From CAVTJL01 sp963752325 (GTDB taxonomy: Bacteria > Pseudomonadota > Alphaproteobacteria > Geminicoccales > Geminicoccaceae): DNA of 64,000 nt. Below are positions 10,203 to 19,145 of this stretch, piece by piece (within the stretch, counting starts at the first letter, position 1; every line of letters begins with the position of its first letter). The position numbers and the translations under genes were made by a program. The stretch is taken from assembly GCA_963752325.1 (NCBI GenBank), contig CAVVXU010000007.1, positions 496,001 to 560,000 on the forward strand. Reading direction: 5' to 3'. Under the pieces are notes generated by a model. That model was not told the DNA's origin, did no database searches, and saw only the letters and a list, made by a program, of their open reading frames with translations.

Positions 10203-10556
10203 TCAGGCCGGACTGGCTGCTGCCGCCATCTCGTCGTAGCAGGCGAGGGCCTGCGCGCCATAGACGGAGGAGGGGCCGCCGCCCATCTCGACCGTGAGCC
10301 CGATCAGGTCGACGAGCTCCTCCCGGCTGACGCCCAGGCTCAGGCAGGCCCGGGTGTGGAAGACGATGCAACCCTCGCAGCGCGTGGCGATCGCAATGGC
10401 GAGCGCCGCAAGCTCCTTCACCTTGTGACTGAGGGCGGCATCCTTGCCGCTTGCCTGCACCAGGCCGCGGAAGGCACGCATGGGCTCACCGCCCGCCTTG
10501 TGGAGGGCTTTCGCCCGCTGGCCGTAGTCGCGCTCGAGGGCGAGATAGTCCTTCAT
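10203..10556 (-). CDS. AhpD/carboxymuconolactone decarboxylase-family alkylhydroperoxidase-like protein
   Basis: A small cytoplasmic protein of 117 residues with the AhpD-like core KELAALAIAIATRCEGCIVFHTRACLSLGVSREEL. The CxxC pair (CEGC) with a histidine three residues on is the redox-active site of this family. Such proteins reduce peroxides or relay thiol redox equivalents; carboxymuconolactone decarboxylases proper lack the cysteine pair. It is transcribed toward aapP and stands alone, with about 190 bp of unassigned sequence on its upstream side before the next gene. The specific substrate is unknown. Confidence 0.85.
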   Translation of the reverse strand: MKDYLALERDYGQRAKALHKAGGEPMRAFRGLVQASGKDAALSHKVKELAALAIAIATRCEGCIVFHTRACLSLGVSREELVDLIGLTVEMGGGPSSVYGAQALACYDEMAAAASPA

Positions 10557-10748
10557 CGGAGGCTCCGTGTCGTTGTCGGGCTGTGGGGATCGGCCTGGAT
10601 CCCCGCTCAGCCTTGGGGCACCGTTACGACATATGGGTACCCTGACGGCAGCGGCATCATTGCCGCAGCCGAGGCAGGCGGCGCGGCAAGGCCAGGAGCC
10701 GGCATTGGGAACCGCGTTGCCGCGTCCCGGGCTCGGCGCCGAGGCGTG

Positions 10749-11729
10749 CTACCGGTCGCTGGCGGGCGATTGCCCGCTGGGCTCGGCTCCCAGCCGCGGC
10801 GTGGGCTTCCACGTGCCGGCGAGCATAGCCAGCCCTCCAAACAGGAGGGCGCTCACCAGCGTGACGACATAGAAGGAGAGGGCGGTGATGACCGCGTCGC
10901 TCCATGCCACGCCGGTGTGGTTGAGCGCCGTCACCCACGCCGCCTGAGAGGCTCCGAGCCCAGCGATCCCGTTGATCGGCAAGGCAAATGCCAGATTGGA
11001 CGCCGACACGCCGAACATGAGGGCGGCCGGCCGAATGCCGATGCCGACAGCACCGGCAGCCAGGGCAGCGACCAGCCCGAAGGTGAGCCAGATCACGAAG
11101 CTCAGGGCGACCGAGGCAAGCTGGGCGCGACGCCCACCGAGGGCGGCGAATAGGACCTCGAGGCTCGCCCCAAGCCGGCCACCGGCGGGCAGAAGCTTGA
11201 TCAGGGATCGCGCAGATCGAGCGCCGAACATGCATGCAACCGGCAGCACCGCCAGAGCCGCCGCCATCGCCCCCAGCGAAAGCGACCATGCAGCGCTGCC
11301 CGCCAAACCGAGGACGGCGGCACAAGTGAGAAGGATGGCGCCCACCGTGCACAGGTCGACGATGCGGAGAAGGATCAGCACGCCCGCGGCGTGCAGCATC
11401 GCCTGCCCGTAGGTCCGCTTCATCATGACCGGATAGCTCAGCTCGCCGAGCCTGAACGGCAGCACGTAGTTGAAGAAATTGAGCTGGCAGGCGATGCGCA
11501 CGAGCGGCCATCTCGGAAGGGCAAAGGCGCCGTTGGTCATGATCGAGAACCGCCAGGCTCTGAGCCACTGAATGCCCGCGCTGAGGACCAGCGCCAGCGT
11601 CAGGAGCTGCCAGCTCGCCGTCACTGCGACGATCCGAAGGTCTTCCACGACCTCGGGCGTCACCATGTACCATACGGCGGCAGCCATGATGGCAGCGCCA
11701 ATCACGAGAGAGACGACGCGGCGGATCAT
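10749..11729 (-). CDS. Lysylphosphatidylglycerol synthase transmembrane-region (UPF0104/AglD2) family protein
   Basis: A polytopic inner-membrane protein of about 326 residues with some eight hydrophobic segments and no soluble domain. The stretch NFFNYVLPFRLGELSYPVMM, with its RLGE element, and ASNLAFALPINGIAGLGASQA are characteristic of the UPF0104 family, the flippase-like membrane half of MprF and its stand-alone relatives. Its ATG overlaps the upstream GT2 stop by 4 bp (ATGA), so translation is coupled. In this setting it may move or scan a glycolipid made by the neighbouring glycosyltransferases; that role is inferred from context. Confidence 0.8.
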   Translation of the reverse strand: MIRRVVSLVIGAAIMAAAVWYMVTPEVVEDLRIVAVTASWQLLTLALVLSAGIQWLRAWRFSIMTNGAFALPRWPLVRIACQLNFFNYVLPFRLGELSYPVMMKRTYGQAMLHAAGVLILLRIVDLCTVGAILLTCAAVLGLAGSAAWSLSLGAMAAALAVLPVACMFGARSARSLIKLLPAGGRLGASLEVLFAALGGRRAQLASVALSFVIWLTFGLVAALAAGAVGIGIRPAALMFGVSASNLAFALPINGIAGLGASQAAWVTALNHTGVAWSDAVITALSFYVVTLVSALLFGGLAMLAGTWKPTPRLGAEPSGQSPASDR

Positions 11730-12778
11730 CCGCGAGGGACGCGGTGCGCTACATGCTTGGCGACGAGATCACGAGCTCCCACGGGCCCTTGCGAATGGCT
11801 GACGATGAGCTCGGCCAGCATGCCGAACAAGAGAAGCAGCACGCCGACGATGAAGGCCAGCGAGCCCAGAAGAAGAAGAGGACGCTGGCCGATCTCGGCA
11901 CCCGTGAGAAGCTTCAGCCCGACGAGATAGGCGATGGCGACACTGCCGATTCCGAAGAGAAGCGCTCCTATGCCTCCGAACAGGTGGCCGGGCCGATAGG
12001 CGAAGCGCGTGATCGTCAAGACCGTCAAAAGGTCGAGAAATCCCCGCACGAACCGCGTCACGCCGTATTTCGATTGGCCGAACTTGCGAGGATGATGGCG
12101 CACGGAGATCTCGGCCACGCGATAGCCGAGCGCGTTGGCGAGGACCGGGGTGTAGCGATGGAGCTCGCCATAGAGCCGGACCGTATCGAAGATCTCCCGC
12201 CGATACGCCTTGTAGCCGCAGTTGAAGTCGTGGATCTTGATGCCGCTCACCCAGGCGGTGACCCGGTTGAAGAGCCGGGAGGGCAGGGTCTTGCCCAGCG
12301 GATCGTGCCTGTGCTGCTTCCAGCCCGAGACCAGATCGGCGCCGGCCTCGATCGCCGCCAGGAACCGGGGCAGCTCCTCGGCGTCGTCCTGAAGATCGCC
12401 ATCCATGGTGATGACGATGTCTGAGGGTGCCGCGACGCCCACGCCCACCATCAAGGCGGTGGCCTTGCCGAAGTTGCGCCGCAGGCGGGCGGCGGAGACC
12501 TCCGCATGCTCGTTGGCGAGCTCTTCGGCGATCGCCCAGGTCCCATCCTCGCTGCCATCGTCCACCAGAACGATGTCGACAATCCTGAGGTTTGCATCCC
12601 GTCCAACCTTCAGGATCTGACCGACGAGCGTCGCTATGGACCCTTCCTCGTCCTTCAGGGGCACGACGACGCTGATCGTCGGACCTCGGGCGGTCCCCTC
12701 CTTCACAGGCGTTGAGCTCGCGTCGGGCGTCAACGTCATAGGCGGTAGATCATTCAACGGATGTGCTCCTGCCAGCAT
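11726..12778 (-). CDS. Family 2 glycosyltransferase with C-terminal membrane anchor (DPM1/ArnC-like)
   Basis: This enzyme type transfers a sugar from a nucleotide donor to polyprenyl phosphate on the cytoplasmic face of the membrane. The GT-A fold is seen in ISVVVPLKDEEGSI, IVLVDDGSEDGT and the metal-binding VITMDGDLQDDAEELP. HDFNCGYKAYRREI is typical of the undecaprenyl-phosphate glycosyltransferase group. Two hydrophobic helices near the C-terminus (about residues 240-315) anchor it. The length is about 350 residues. The start is uncertain: ATG codons at 12778 and 12739 are both possible. It is coupled to the UPF0104 gene and follows the GT39-like gene, suggesting a three-gene lipid-linked sugar pathway. 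Confidence 0.85.
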   Translation of the reverse strand: MLAGAHPLNDLPPMTLTPDASSTPVKEGTARGPTISVVVPLKDEEGSIATLVGQILKVGRDANLRIVDIVLVDDGSEDGTWAIAEELANEHAEVSAARLRRNFGKATALMVGVGVAAPSDIVITMDGDLQDDAEELPRFLAAIEAGADLVSGWKQHRHDPLGKTLPSRLFNRVTAWVSGIKIHDFNCGYKAYRREIFDTVRLYGELHRYTPVLANALGYRVAEISVRHHPRKFGQSKYGVTRFVRGFLDLLTVLTITRFAYRPGHLFGGIGALLFGIGSVAIAYLVGLKLLTGAEIGQRPLLLLGSLAFIVGVLLLLFGMLAELIVSHSQGPVGARDLVAKHVAHRVPRG

Positions 12779-12943
12779 TGGTTACCGCCCGCCGCGCGAC
12801 ATGGCACATTTTTCACGGCGATGAAAAGGCCTCTTGCCGCTTGAAGAGGCCCATCGATCCCGATGCCGCACAGGGGTGACGCCACCGCCGGCGTCCGCTC
12901 GGCCTTCCACGAGCGAGGCAGCGGACAGCGCTGCGGGCACTTG

Positions 12944-14512
12944 CTAGCCGGCCGGCGCCGGCGGCAAGCTATAGAGTTGCCAGGGGGTGCCAAAAGCATC
13001 GATCGGCGCCGCGGCGTCTATCGGCTTCGCGCTCAACATGGCCGTGAAGGGCGACCCGACGGGGGCGAAGACGTAGCCGGCCTTGAACCGCTCCCGCAGT
13101 CGGCCGAATGCCTCCGCATCGTAGGTCGGGTCGACGAAGAGGACCAGTCTGGGTCGCGCCGCGTAGCCGAACATGAGGTATCCCTTGTGGTAGGCGACGA
13201 TCATCTGGCCGTCCGGCGGCACAGAGCGATCGAAAAGCGCCGTCGCCTGCGCGCGGATCTGCCGCTCAGCGGCCATCTCGCGATGCAGGAGGGCGCCCAG
13301 CGCGATGTTCGGAAGCAGGCTGACGAGCAGGACGACCGCCATTACGGGCATGGCGTGCCGCTCGAGGCGCCGCCGCAACGGGTCCCACTCGGAGAGCGCG
13401 ATCGCGAGCGCTATCAACAGGCCGGGGAAGGCCGGCAGCAGGTAGCGGAACTGGTTCTGGAAAAGCACGATGGTGAGCAGGTGCACGCCCACCGGCACGA
13501 GAGCCGCGAGGAGAAGAAGCCGCTCCTCGGGACGGCGCCGGCAGCGCCACAGCATCCACAACGCGATCAGCGTCAACAGGTTGAACGACCAGTAGAAGAA
13601 GGCCTCCACCGGGTTGGCAAAGAGGAAAAACTGCTCGTCCAGATTCCTGCCAAGCTTGAGAAGAAAGATCTTGGGGTCCCAGTGCAGCGTGTCCTGCAGA
13701 TTCGCCGACGACATGTCGAAGTTCAAGGACATGTTGTCGCTTACACCTGGAACGTTCGTGTAGAGGAGCCGTGTGTAGGAGTGATCGACGTTCTCGTGGC
13801 TGAACATGACATGGGCGAGCCCGTAGAGCACGATCGTCGTCACGCCCAGGACCAACCCCTGCCACAAGGCACGGCGCCAGGCATGCGGCTCGGAGCCGAG
13901 GCACAGCAGGAGGAACGCCGGCGTCGCGAGCAGGAGGACGGGCAGATAGCTCTGCCTCGAAAAGTAGAGCCCGCCCAGGGCGAGCGTCATCAGCATCCAG
14001 CCGGCCAAACTCCGGCCGGCCCTGGCGAGAAAATAGAGGGCCAGGGCCGCGAAGAAGGTGATGGATGTCTCGGCCAGAGGCTGCGCCGCCTGCCACAAGG
14101 TGAGCGGCATCACGATGTAGGCCAGCGCACAGAGATCCGCCGCCACCGGGCTCGCCACCCGCCGCGCGGCGGCGCGGATCAGAAAGGCGCTGCCGGCGGT
14201 GGCCGCGAGGTTGAGCAGCAGCCATCCCCAGGCCGATCCCACGAAGAATGTGGGCACCGCCGCAAGCCAGACGCTCAAGATGTCGTGCTTGAAATAGGGT
14301 GGCAGCACGGCCCCCGGCGAGAACAGCGTGGCGGGGAAGACGTTGTTGGAACGCAGGGAAAAGTGCCGGCCGAGAGCCTCCGCGTCGGCCGCGTACCAAT
14401 ACTGGTCGGTCCCGCGCACGCCTCCGGCCAGGCCCACATAGGCAAGCAGCAGCACCAGGACCAGGAGGCCCAGCCATACAATCCCCCTGGGCGTGAGCTT
14501 GCCATACACCAT
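12944..14512 (-). CDS. GT39/ArnT-like integral membrane glycosyltransferase
   Basis: A large polytopic protein of about 522 residues with at least ten hydrophobic segments and a C-terminal soluble domain ending near residue 520. After the first membrane helix comes TDQYWYAADAEALGRHF, which resembles the acidic ectodomain motif of GT-C enzymes that use polyprenyl-phosphate sugars (PMT/ArnT family). FSRQSYLPVLLLATPAFLLL and FRYLLPAFPGLLIALA fit the same fold. The start at 14512 (MVYGKLTPRG) is preferred because an upstream extension to 14566 is not membrane-like. The product probably glycosylates an outer lipid or polysaccharide at the periplasmic face; the acceptor is unknown. The gap to the GT2 gene (165 bp) shows nothing notable. 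Confidence 0.75.
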   Translation of the reverse strand: MVYGKLTPRGIVWLGLLVLVLLLAYVGLAGGVRGTDQYWYAADAEALGRHFSLRSNNVFPATLFSPGAVLPPYFKHDILSVWLAAVPTFFVGSAWGWLLLNLAATAGSAFLIRAAARRVASPVAADLCALAYIVMPLTLWQAAQPLAETSITFFAALALYFLARAGRSLAGWMLMTLALGGLYFSRQSYLPVLLLATPAFLLLCLGSEPHAWRRALWQGLVLGVTTIVLYGLAHVMFSHENVDHSYTRLLYTNVPGVSDNMSLNFDMSSANLQDTLHWDPKIFLLKLGRNLDEQFFLFANPVEAFFYWSFNLLTLIALWMLWRCRRRPEERLLLLAALVPVGVHLLTIVLFQNQFRYLLPAFPGLLIALAIALSEWDPLRRRLERHAMPVMAVVLLVSLLPNIALGALLHREMAAERQIRAQATALFDRSVPPDGQMIVAYHKGYLMFGYAARPRLVLFVDPTYDAEAFGRLRERFKAGYVFAPVGSPFTAMLSAKPIDAAAPIDAFGTPWQLYSLPPAPAG

Positions 14513-14655
14513 CAAAGCGTCTCCGTGATTGTGGGGCTCGCCGGAGCATTGCAGCCCCTCGAGCACATGTGAGGCATGTGAGCGGCATCGATGTCGAGAG
14601 CCGGCGGCAGCTCGTATCGAGATACCTCACGCTGGCGGCCGAGCGACGGTTCAAT

Positions 14656-14715
14656 GCCCTGCCCGGTGGTGTATGAGCACGAAGCGCCCTGCCCGGTGGT
14701 GTACGAGCACGAAGC
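14656..14715. repeat. Tandem 30-bp direct repeat, two copies
   Basis: Two head-to-tail copies of a 30-bp unit lie at 14656-14685 and 14686-14715 and differ at one position (T/C). The unit starts GCCCTGCCCGG and ends GAGCACGAAGC. It sits in the 281-bp gap between the divergent GT39-like and methyltransferase genes. The unit length is divisible by three, but no gene is recognisable across it. Confidence 0.85.
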
Positions 14716-14793
14716 GAGCCAGCTTCCGCTTCGGCAAGCGTGCTCGATCGCGCAAGGCCGCCACCATGGCGCGGTCATGGCATAGGAGAGATC

Positions 14794-15573
14794 ATGAGTG
14801 ACGGCGATGCTCTGCAGCCCGGCGGGTTGAGGCAGGGAGATGTAGCCTTTCAGGCACAACTCTTCGAGGCACGCAACCCGACGCGCAGGTGGCTGCATAC
14901 GAGCAGGCGCGACTGGGTGGTCCGGGCGATCGATGCAAACCTCCCTGGGCCGGCGGCCAAGGTGCTCGAGGTCGGCGTAGGCGCGGGTCTCTTCACCCGA
15001 CACCTCTCGGAACGCTCCTGCGAGGTGCTGGCTGTCGACATCAACCGGACATTTCTGCGCGCGGTCGCTGATCTGCCCGGCGTGACCACGCGGGAGGCCG
15101 ATCTTGCAACCCTCGAGGTCAGCGGCTTCGATCTCGCCTTGTGCTCCGAGGTTCTCGAGCACCTGCCGCCGGACCGCTCGCAGATGGCCTTGGATCGGCT
15201 CTTCGCCGCGCTGCGCCCGGGCGGCGTGCTCGTGCTGACCACGCCCCAGTCGTACAGCACCATGGAGCTCTTCGCGCGTATGCTGGGGAACCCGCTGGCG
15301 CTCGCCCTCGCGCGAAAGCTGTACGGCACGGTGGATGAGCTCGGCCACACCAACCGCCTGACCCGGGGCGCGCTGCGGCGGCAGCTCGACAAGGCGGGCT
15401 TCAGCGTGCTCGAGCAGCACCTGAGCGGGCTTTATCTCCCCGTCGTGGCCGAGCTTGGCGGGCGGCCGGGCCAGAAGCTCTCCGCCATGCTGGCAGCCGG
15501 GCTCGGCCATGTGCCCGTGCTGTCGGGATCGCTGTGGCATCAATGCTACGTGCTGCAGCATCCGGTCTCGTGA
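14794..15573 (+). CDS. Class I SAM-dependent methyltransferase (UbiG/COQ3-like fold)
   Basis: A cytoplasmic methyltransferase of 259 residues. Motif I is AKVLEVGVGAGLFTRHLSE, motif II ends EVLAVDIN, and FDLALCSEVLEHLPPDRSQ followed by LRPGGVLVLTTPQ are the typical post-motif elements of Methyltransf_11/23 proteins. The ATG at 14794 is preceded by AGGAGAG, which fixes the start. It is divergent from the lipid glycosylation genes and convergent with nadC. The substrate is not evident; a glycan or lipid methylation role would fit the neighbours but is only inferred. Confidence 0.8.
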   Translation: MSDGDALQPGGLRQGDVAFQAQLFEARNPTRRWLHTSRRDWVVRAIDANLPGPAAKVLEVGVGAGLFTRHLSERSCEVLAVDINRTFLRAVADLPGVTTREADLATLEVSGFDLALCSEVLEHLPPDRSQMALDRLFAALRPGGVLVLTTPQSYSTMELFARMLGNPLALALARKLYGTVDELGHTNRLTRGALRRQLDKAGFSVLEQHLSGLYLPVVAELGGRPGQKLSAMLAAGLGHVPVLSGSLWHQCYVLQHPVS

Positions 15574-15602
15574 TGGAGCAGCAGGCCGGCGTTTGCTCCA
15601 TC
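15572..15602. terminator. Bidirectional terminator between methyltransferase and nadC
   Basis: Perfect 9-bp arms GATGGAGCA (15572-15580) and TGCTCCATC (15594-15602) enclose a 13-nt loop. The structure spans exactly from the methyltransferase stop to the nadC stop, so it can end transcription of both convergent genes. There is a short TTT within the loop but no long T-tract. Confidence 0.6.
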
Positions 15603-16455
15603 AAGAGCCGGTGTCGAGCCCAAGATCGAGAATGGGGGCGCTGTGAGTTAGCCAGCCAGCCGAGATGACATCGACGCCGGCAGCGGCGATGGCCGGTGCC
15701 GTCTCGGCGGTGATCCTTCCGGAAGCCTCGATGACGGCCCGGCCGGCGACCAGCCGCACCGCCTCCTCGATCATGGCGGGGCTCATATTGTCGAGCATCA
15801 CCGCGTCGACGCCGACCGCCATGGCCTCGCGCAGCTGATCGAGATCGTCGACCTCCACCTCGATCTTGACGAGATGGCCGACGGCATTTTTGGCGCGCTC
15901 GATCGCCGGCCGGATGCCGCCCGCAACGGCGATGTGGTTGTCCTTGATCAGGATAGCGTCGTCGAGGCCGAAGCGGTGATTGGCACCGCCGCCGGCGCGC
16001 ACCGCATATTTCTCGAGCATGCGCAGGCCGGGGGTCGTCTTGCGGGTGCAGGTGATGCTGGCCTTGTGCGGCTGCACCGCCTGGACGAGCCTCGCCGTCG
16101 CGGTGGCGATGCCGGAGAGCCGGCAGAGCAGGTTGAGCGCCGTCCGCTCGCCCGTGAGGATCGCCCGTGCCGGTCCGCGCAGATGGAGGACCGCATCGCC
16201 CGGGCCCACCGCATGTCCGTCGCGCTTCGTCGTCTCGATCGTGATGGCTGGTTCGAGCATCCTGAAGGTGAGGGCGGCCACATCGATGCCGGCCACGATG
16301 CCCCGCTGCCGCGAGGAGACGATTCCGTGCATCTCCGCGGTCGAGGGCACGATCGCCGTCGTCGTGATGTCACCGGCCCGCCCGAGGTCCTCGAGAAGGG
16401 CAGCCCGTACGATCGGCTCCACGAGAATGGTCGGCAGCGGCTCAACCATGGCCAT
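15601..16455 (-). CDS. nadC: Nicotinate-nucleotide pyrophosphorylase (quinolinate phosphoribosyltransferase)
   Basis: Converts quinolinate and PRPP to nicotinate mononucleotide, the step that joins de novo synthesis to the NAD pathway. The sequence shows LLEDLGRAGDITTTA near the N-terminus, ERTALNLLCRLSGIATATA, CTRKTTPGLRMLEKYAV, GGGANHRFGLDDAILIKDNHI, and VDAVMLDNMSP, all family signatures including the PRPP and quinolinate-binding Arg/Lys/His residues. The length of about 285 residues is normal. Starts at 16455 and 16449 are both possible; either overlaps the nadB stop (14 or 8 bp). It is the last gene of the nad operon. Confidence 0.96.
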   Translation of the reverse strand: MAMVEPLPTILVEPIVRAALLEDLGRAGDITTTAIVPSTAEMHGIVSSRQRGIVAGIDVAALTFRMLEPAITIETTKRDGHAVGPGDAVLHLRGPARAILTGERTALNLLCRLSGIATATARLVQAVQPHKASITCTRKTTPGLRMLEKYAVRAGGGANHRFGLDDAILIKDNHIAVAGGIRPAIERAKNAVGHLVKIEVEVDDLDQLREAMAVGVDAVMLDNMSPAMIEEAVRLVAGRAVIEASGRITAETAPAIAAAGVDVISAGWLTHSAPILDLGLDTGS

Positions 16456-18016
16456 AGGCGTTTACTCCCTGTTGCTCACGCAGGACGATGTCCTGAGGGC
16501 GGACCGTCCCGGCCGGCCGAGGCGCAGACGGGGCGCTGTGAGTATCGCGGCGAAAGTGGCTGCCGATGGACTCCTCGCGGGCGAGGGCAGCCTGGGCGAT
16601 CAGCCGGCACACGAGCGCCCGGCGGCGCAGGCCCGGCGACAGATCACCGTCCTCGACCAGAGGTATCAGCGTCCGGATGGCACCGGACAGCCCGTCCGCA
16701 TCGCGAACCACGCCGACGGACCTGGCCATGAGGTCGCGCAAGGCCGGGATCTGACCGGCGCTCGTCGCACCGGCATCCTCGCGCCTGGGCGCCTCGCGAG
16801 GCGTCAGCCGAGGCTGCCGGAGGGCTGTGGGCTGGCCTGGGATGTCCGCTGCCACCCATCTCGCGAAGGCCAGGGCCTCGAGCAGAGAGTTGCTGGCGAG
16901 CCGGTTGGCGCCGTGCAGGCCGGTCGCGGCGACCTCGCCTACGGCCCACAGGCCCGGGACCGTCGTGCGCCCCGATCGGTCCACGGCAATCCCGCCCATG
17001 TGATAGTGCGCCGCCGGCCGGATCGGGATCGGCTGGACGGCCGGATCGATGCCCGCAGCACGACACGCCGCGTAGGCGCTCGGAAAGCGTGCGGCGAAGC
17101 GCCCGCCGATAGCGGCCCGGGCGTCGAGAAACACCTTGCGCCCCGCCAGAAGCGCGGCGCCGACATGGCGCGCCACGACGTCCCGCGCTGCCAGCTCCTG
17201 GCCCGGCACGTCGGCCATGAGCCGATCGCCCCGATCATCGATCAGGATGGCGCCCTCGCCGCGGATCGCCTCGGAAGCCAGCGGCAGCGGATCCGTGCCC
17301 AGGGCCATCGCCGTCGGGTGGAACTGGACGAACTCGAGGTTGCGGAGCTTCGCCCCGACCGAGGACGCCATGGCGAGCCCTTGCCCCACGGCTGCCAACG
17401 GGTTCGTCGTGGCGGCGAACAGGCCACCGATACCGCCGGTTGCCAGCACCACGGCGCGCGCGGTCAGCAGCTGGGTGCCCGCGCCACACAGCGCGAGGAC
17501 GCCGGCGACGCCGCCGCCCTCGTCGCGGACGAGATCGATCGCCGGAGCCCTCTCGACGATCCGGATCGACGGCATCGCTCGGGCTGCCGCCACCAGGGCC
17601 GTCAGCACGGCACGACCCGTGGCGTCACCGCCGGCATGGACGATCCGGCGTCGCGAATGCGCCGCCTCCAAGCCGAGAGCGAGGCGACCGTCCGGGGCCC
17701 GGTCGAAGGCCGCACCCCACCGCTCGAGATCGAGAATGCACTGCCCGGCTGCCTGCGCGACCGCGAGCGCGATTGCCGGCTCGACCAGGCCTGCTCCCGC
17801 CTGGAGCGTGTCGGCAGCGTGCAGGGCCGGCGCGTCGTCGTCGCCCAATGCCGCGGCGATCCCGCCCTGCGCCAGGGCGGTTGCCGCCTCGCTCAGGAGC
17901 GGGCCGGCATTGAGCAGCGTCACTGGCACCGGTGCGAGATGGAGGGCGGTCGCCATGCCGGCGATCCCTCCGCCGACGATCACCACAGGGGCGTCGGCAC
18001 CCGCGATGACGCCCAT
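16442..18016 (-). CDS. nadB: L-aspartate oxidase
   Basis: An FAD flavoprotein that oxidises L-aspartate to iminoaspartate, the substrate of NadA. The N-terminal Rossmann FAD motif is VVIVGGGIAGMATALHLA, followed by TALAQGGIAAALGDDDAP, and the second FAD region LATGGIGGLFAATTNP. The substrate site elements FVQFHPTAMAL, RGEGAILIDDRGDRLM, HYHMGGIAVDRSGRT and LWAVGEVAATGLHGANRLASNSLLEAL are all present. The length of 524 residues is normal. It begins 1 bp after the nadA stop and overlaps nadC, so the three genes are surely one transcript. Confidence 0.96.
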   Translation of the reverse strand: MGVIAGADAPVVIVGGGIAGMATALHLAPVPVTLLNAGPLLSEAATALAQGGIAAALGDDDAPALHAADTLQAGAGLVEPAIALAVAQAAGQCILDLERWGAAFDRAPDGRLALGLEAAHSRRRIVHAGGDATGRAVLTALVAAARAMPSIRIVERAPAIDLVRDEGGGVAGVLALCGAGTQLLTARAVVLATGGIGGLFAATTNPLAAVGQGLAMASSVGAKLRNLEFVQFHPTAMALGTDPLPLASEAIRGEGAILIDDRGDRLMADVPGQELAARDVVARHVGAALLAGRKVFLDARAAIGGRFAARFPSAYAACRAAGIDPAVQPIPIRPAAHYHMGGIAVDRSGRTTVPGLWAVGEVAATGLHGANRLASNSLLEALAFARWVAADIPGQPTALRQPRLTPREAPRREDAGATSAGQIPALRDLMARSVGVVRDADGLSGAIRTLIPLVEDGDLSPGLRRRALVCRLIAQAALAREESIGSHFRRDTHSAPSAPRPAGTVRPQDIVLREQQGVNAYGHG

Positions 18017-18017
18017 G

Positions 18018-19037
18018 TCAGCCGACGGCCAGCATGCGCTCCACCGACCGGCGAGCCCGGTCGGCCACCTCAGGATCGACGGTCACCTCGTGCGTCAGCG
18101 TCTCGAGCGCGTGGCGGATCTTCGTGAGCGTGATGCGCTTCATGTGCGGGCAGAGATTGCACGGCCGCACGAACTCCACGTCGGGGAAGCTGACGGCGAC
18201 ATTGTCGCTCATGGAGCATTCCGTGATGAGCGCCACCCGCTTCGGCCGCTTCGCCGCGACGAAGCGGATCATGTCGGCCGTGGACCCGGCGAAGTCCGAT
18301 GCCTCGACGACGTCGCGCGGACATTCGGGGTGGGCCACGACCACGACGTCCTCATGGCCGTAGCGGATCTGCTCGATGTCGCGTGCGGTGAAGCGCTCGT
18401 GAACCTCGCAGGCACCTTCCCAGGTGATCACCTCGACGTCCGTCTCGGCCGCGACGTTCCGCGCGAGGTAGGCATCGGGAATGAAGATGACCCGCGGCAC
18501 GCCGAGGCTCTCGACGACCTGCCTAGCGTTGCCCGACGTGCAGCAGATGTCGGCCTCGGCCTTCACCGCCGCCGAGGTGTTGACGTAGGTGACGACCGGC
18601 ACGCCCGGATGCGCCGCGCGAAGCTTGCGGACATCGGCCGCCGTGATCAATTCGGCGAGCGAGCAGCCGGCGCGTTGATCCGGAATCAGGACCGTCCGCG
18701 TCGGGTTCAGGATCTTGGCCGTCTCGGCCATGAAATGCACGCCGGCCAGGACGATGACGCTCGCATCGACCCGCGTGGCCTCGCGCGCGAGCGCCAGGCT
18801 GTCGCCGACGATGTCGGCGACGCCGTGAAAGATCTCCGGCGTCTGATAATTGTGCGCGAGCACCACGGCGTCGCGCTCCCGCTTTAGACGCTGGATCGCG
18901 TCGATCTCCGGCGCGAAGGCCGGCCAGTCGAAGGCCGGCACGACCGACTTGACCCGCTCCCAGACCGGGGCGGTACGCGCCGCCACCTCGTCGGTGAACG
19001 CAAGAGTCCCGCTGTTGAGATCATCGGCGTAGGTCAT
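18018..19037 (-). CDS. nadA: Quinolinate synthase A
   Basis: A [4Fe-4S] enzyme that condenses iminoaspartate with dihydroxyacetone phosphate to quinolinate. The three cluster-binding cysteines are visible in QRAGCSLAELI, ADICCTSGNARQVV and VRPCNLCPHMKRITL. Other family marks are VLAHNYQTPEIFHGVADIVGDSLALAR and VHFMAETAKILNP. The length of 339 residues and the ATG at 19035-19037 are normal. It is the first gene of the operon, and its 159-bp upstream region carries two matching operator-like inverted repeats next to the nrtR gene. Confidence 0.97.
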   Translation of the reverse strand: MTYADDLNSGTLAFTDEVAARTAPVWERVKSVVPAFDWPAFAPEIDAIQRLKRERDAVVLAHNYQTPEIFHGVADIVGDSLALAREATRVDASVIVLAGVHFMAETAKILNPTRTVLIPDQRAGCSLAELITAADVRKLRAAHPGVPVVTYVNTSAAVKAEADICCTSGNARQVVESLGVPRVIFIPDAYLARNVAAETDVEVITWEGACEVHERFTARDIEQIRYGHEDVVVVAHPECPRDVVEASDFAGSTADMIRFVAAKRPKRVALITECSMSDNVAVSFPDVEFVRPCNLCPHMKRITLTKIRHALETLTHEVTVDPEVADRARRSVERMLAVG

Positions 19038-19071
19038 GGCGCCCTCATCCCGTGCCTCTGTCGAGGCAACC

Positions 19072-19092
19072 TTATGCTGATATTGAGCATAT
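19072..19092. promoter_or_regulatory. Predicted NrtR operator 1 upstream of nadA
   Basis: An interrupted inverted repeat TTATGCT-N7-AGCATAT, 35 bp upstream of the nadA start. Its right arm differs from the second site in only the last base. The spacing and match to the second site, plus the adjacent NrtR-family gene, support an operator role for NAD-dependent control of nadABC. Confidence 0.75.
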
Positions 19093-19145
19093 CTATGCCC
19101 AAGAAACCCGCATCACCAGCCGCGTGGCCGAGTGCGGCGACACGC

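Noticed and set aside
12863..14572. 569-codon open frame opposite the GT39-like gene
   Set aside because: Composition is biased and the real gene on the other strand has clear membrane helices.
14656..14715. CRISPR-like repeats
   Set aside because: The two 30-bp copies are directly adjacent with no spacer, and no cas genes lie nearby.
15980..18127. 715-codon open frame opposite nadC and nadB
   Set aside because: Antisense to two textbook genes; no recognisable motifs.
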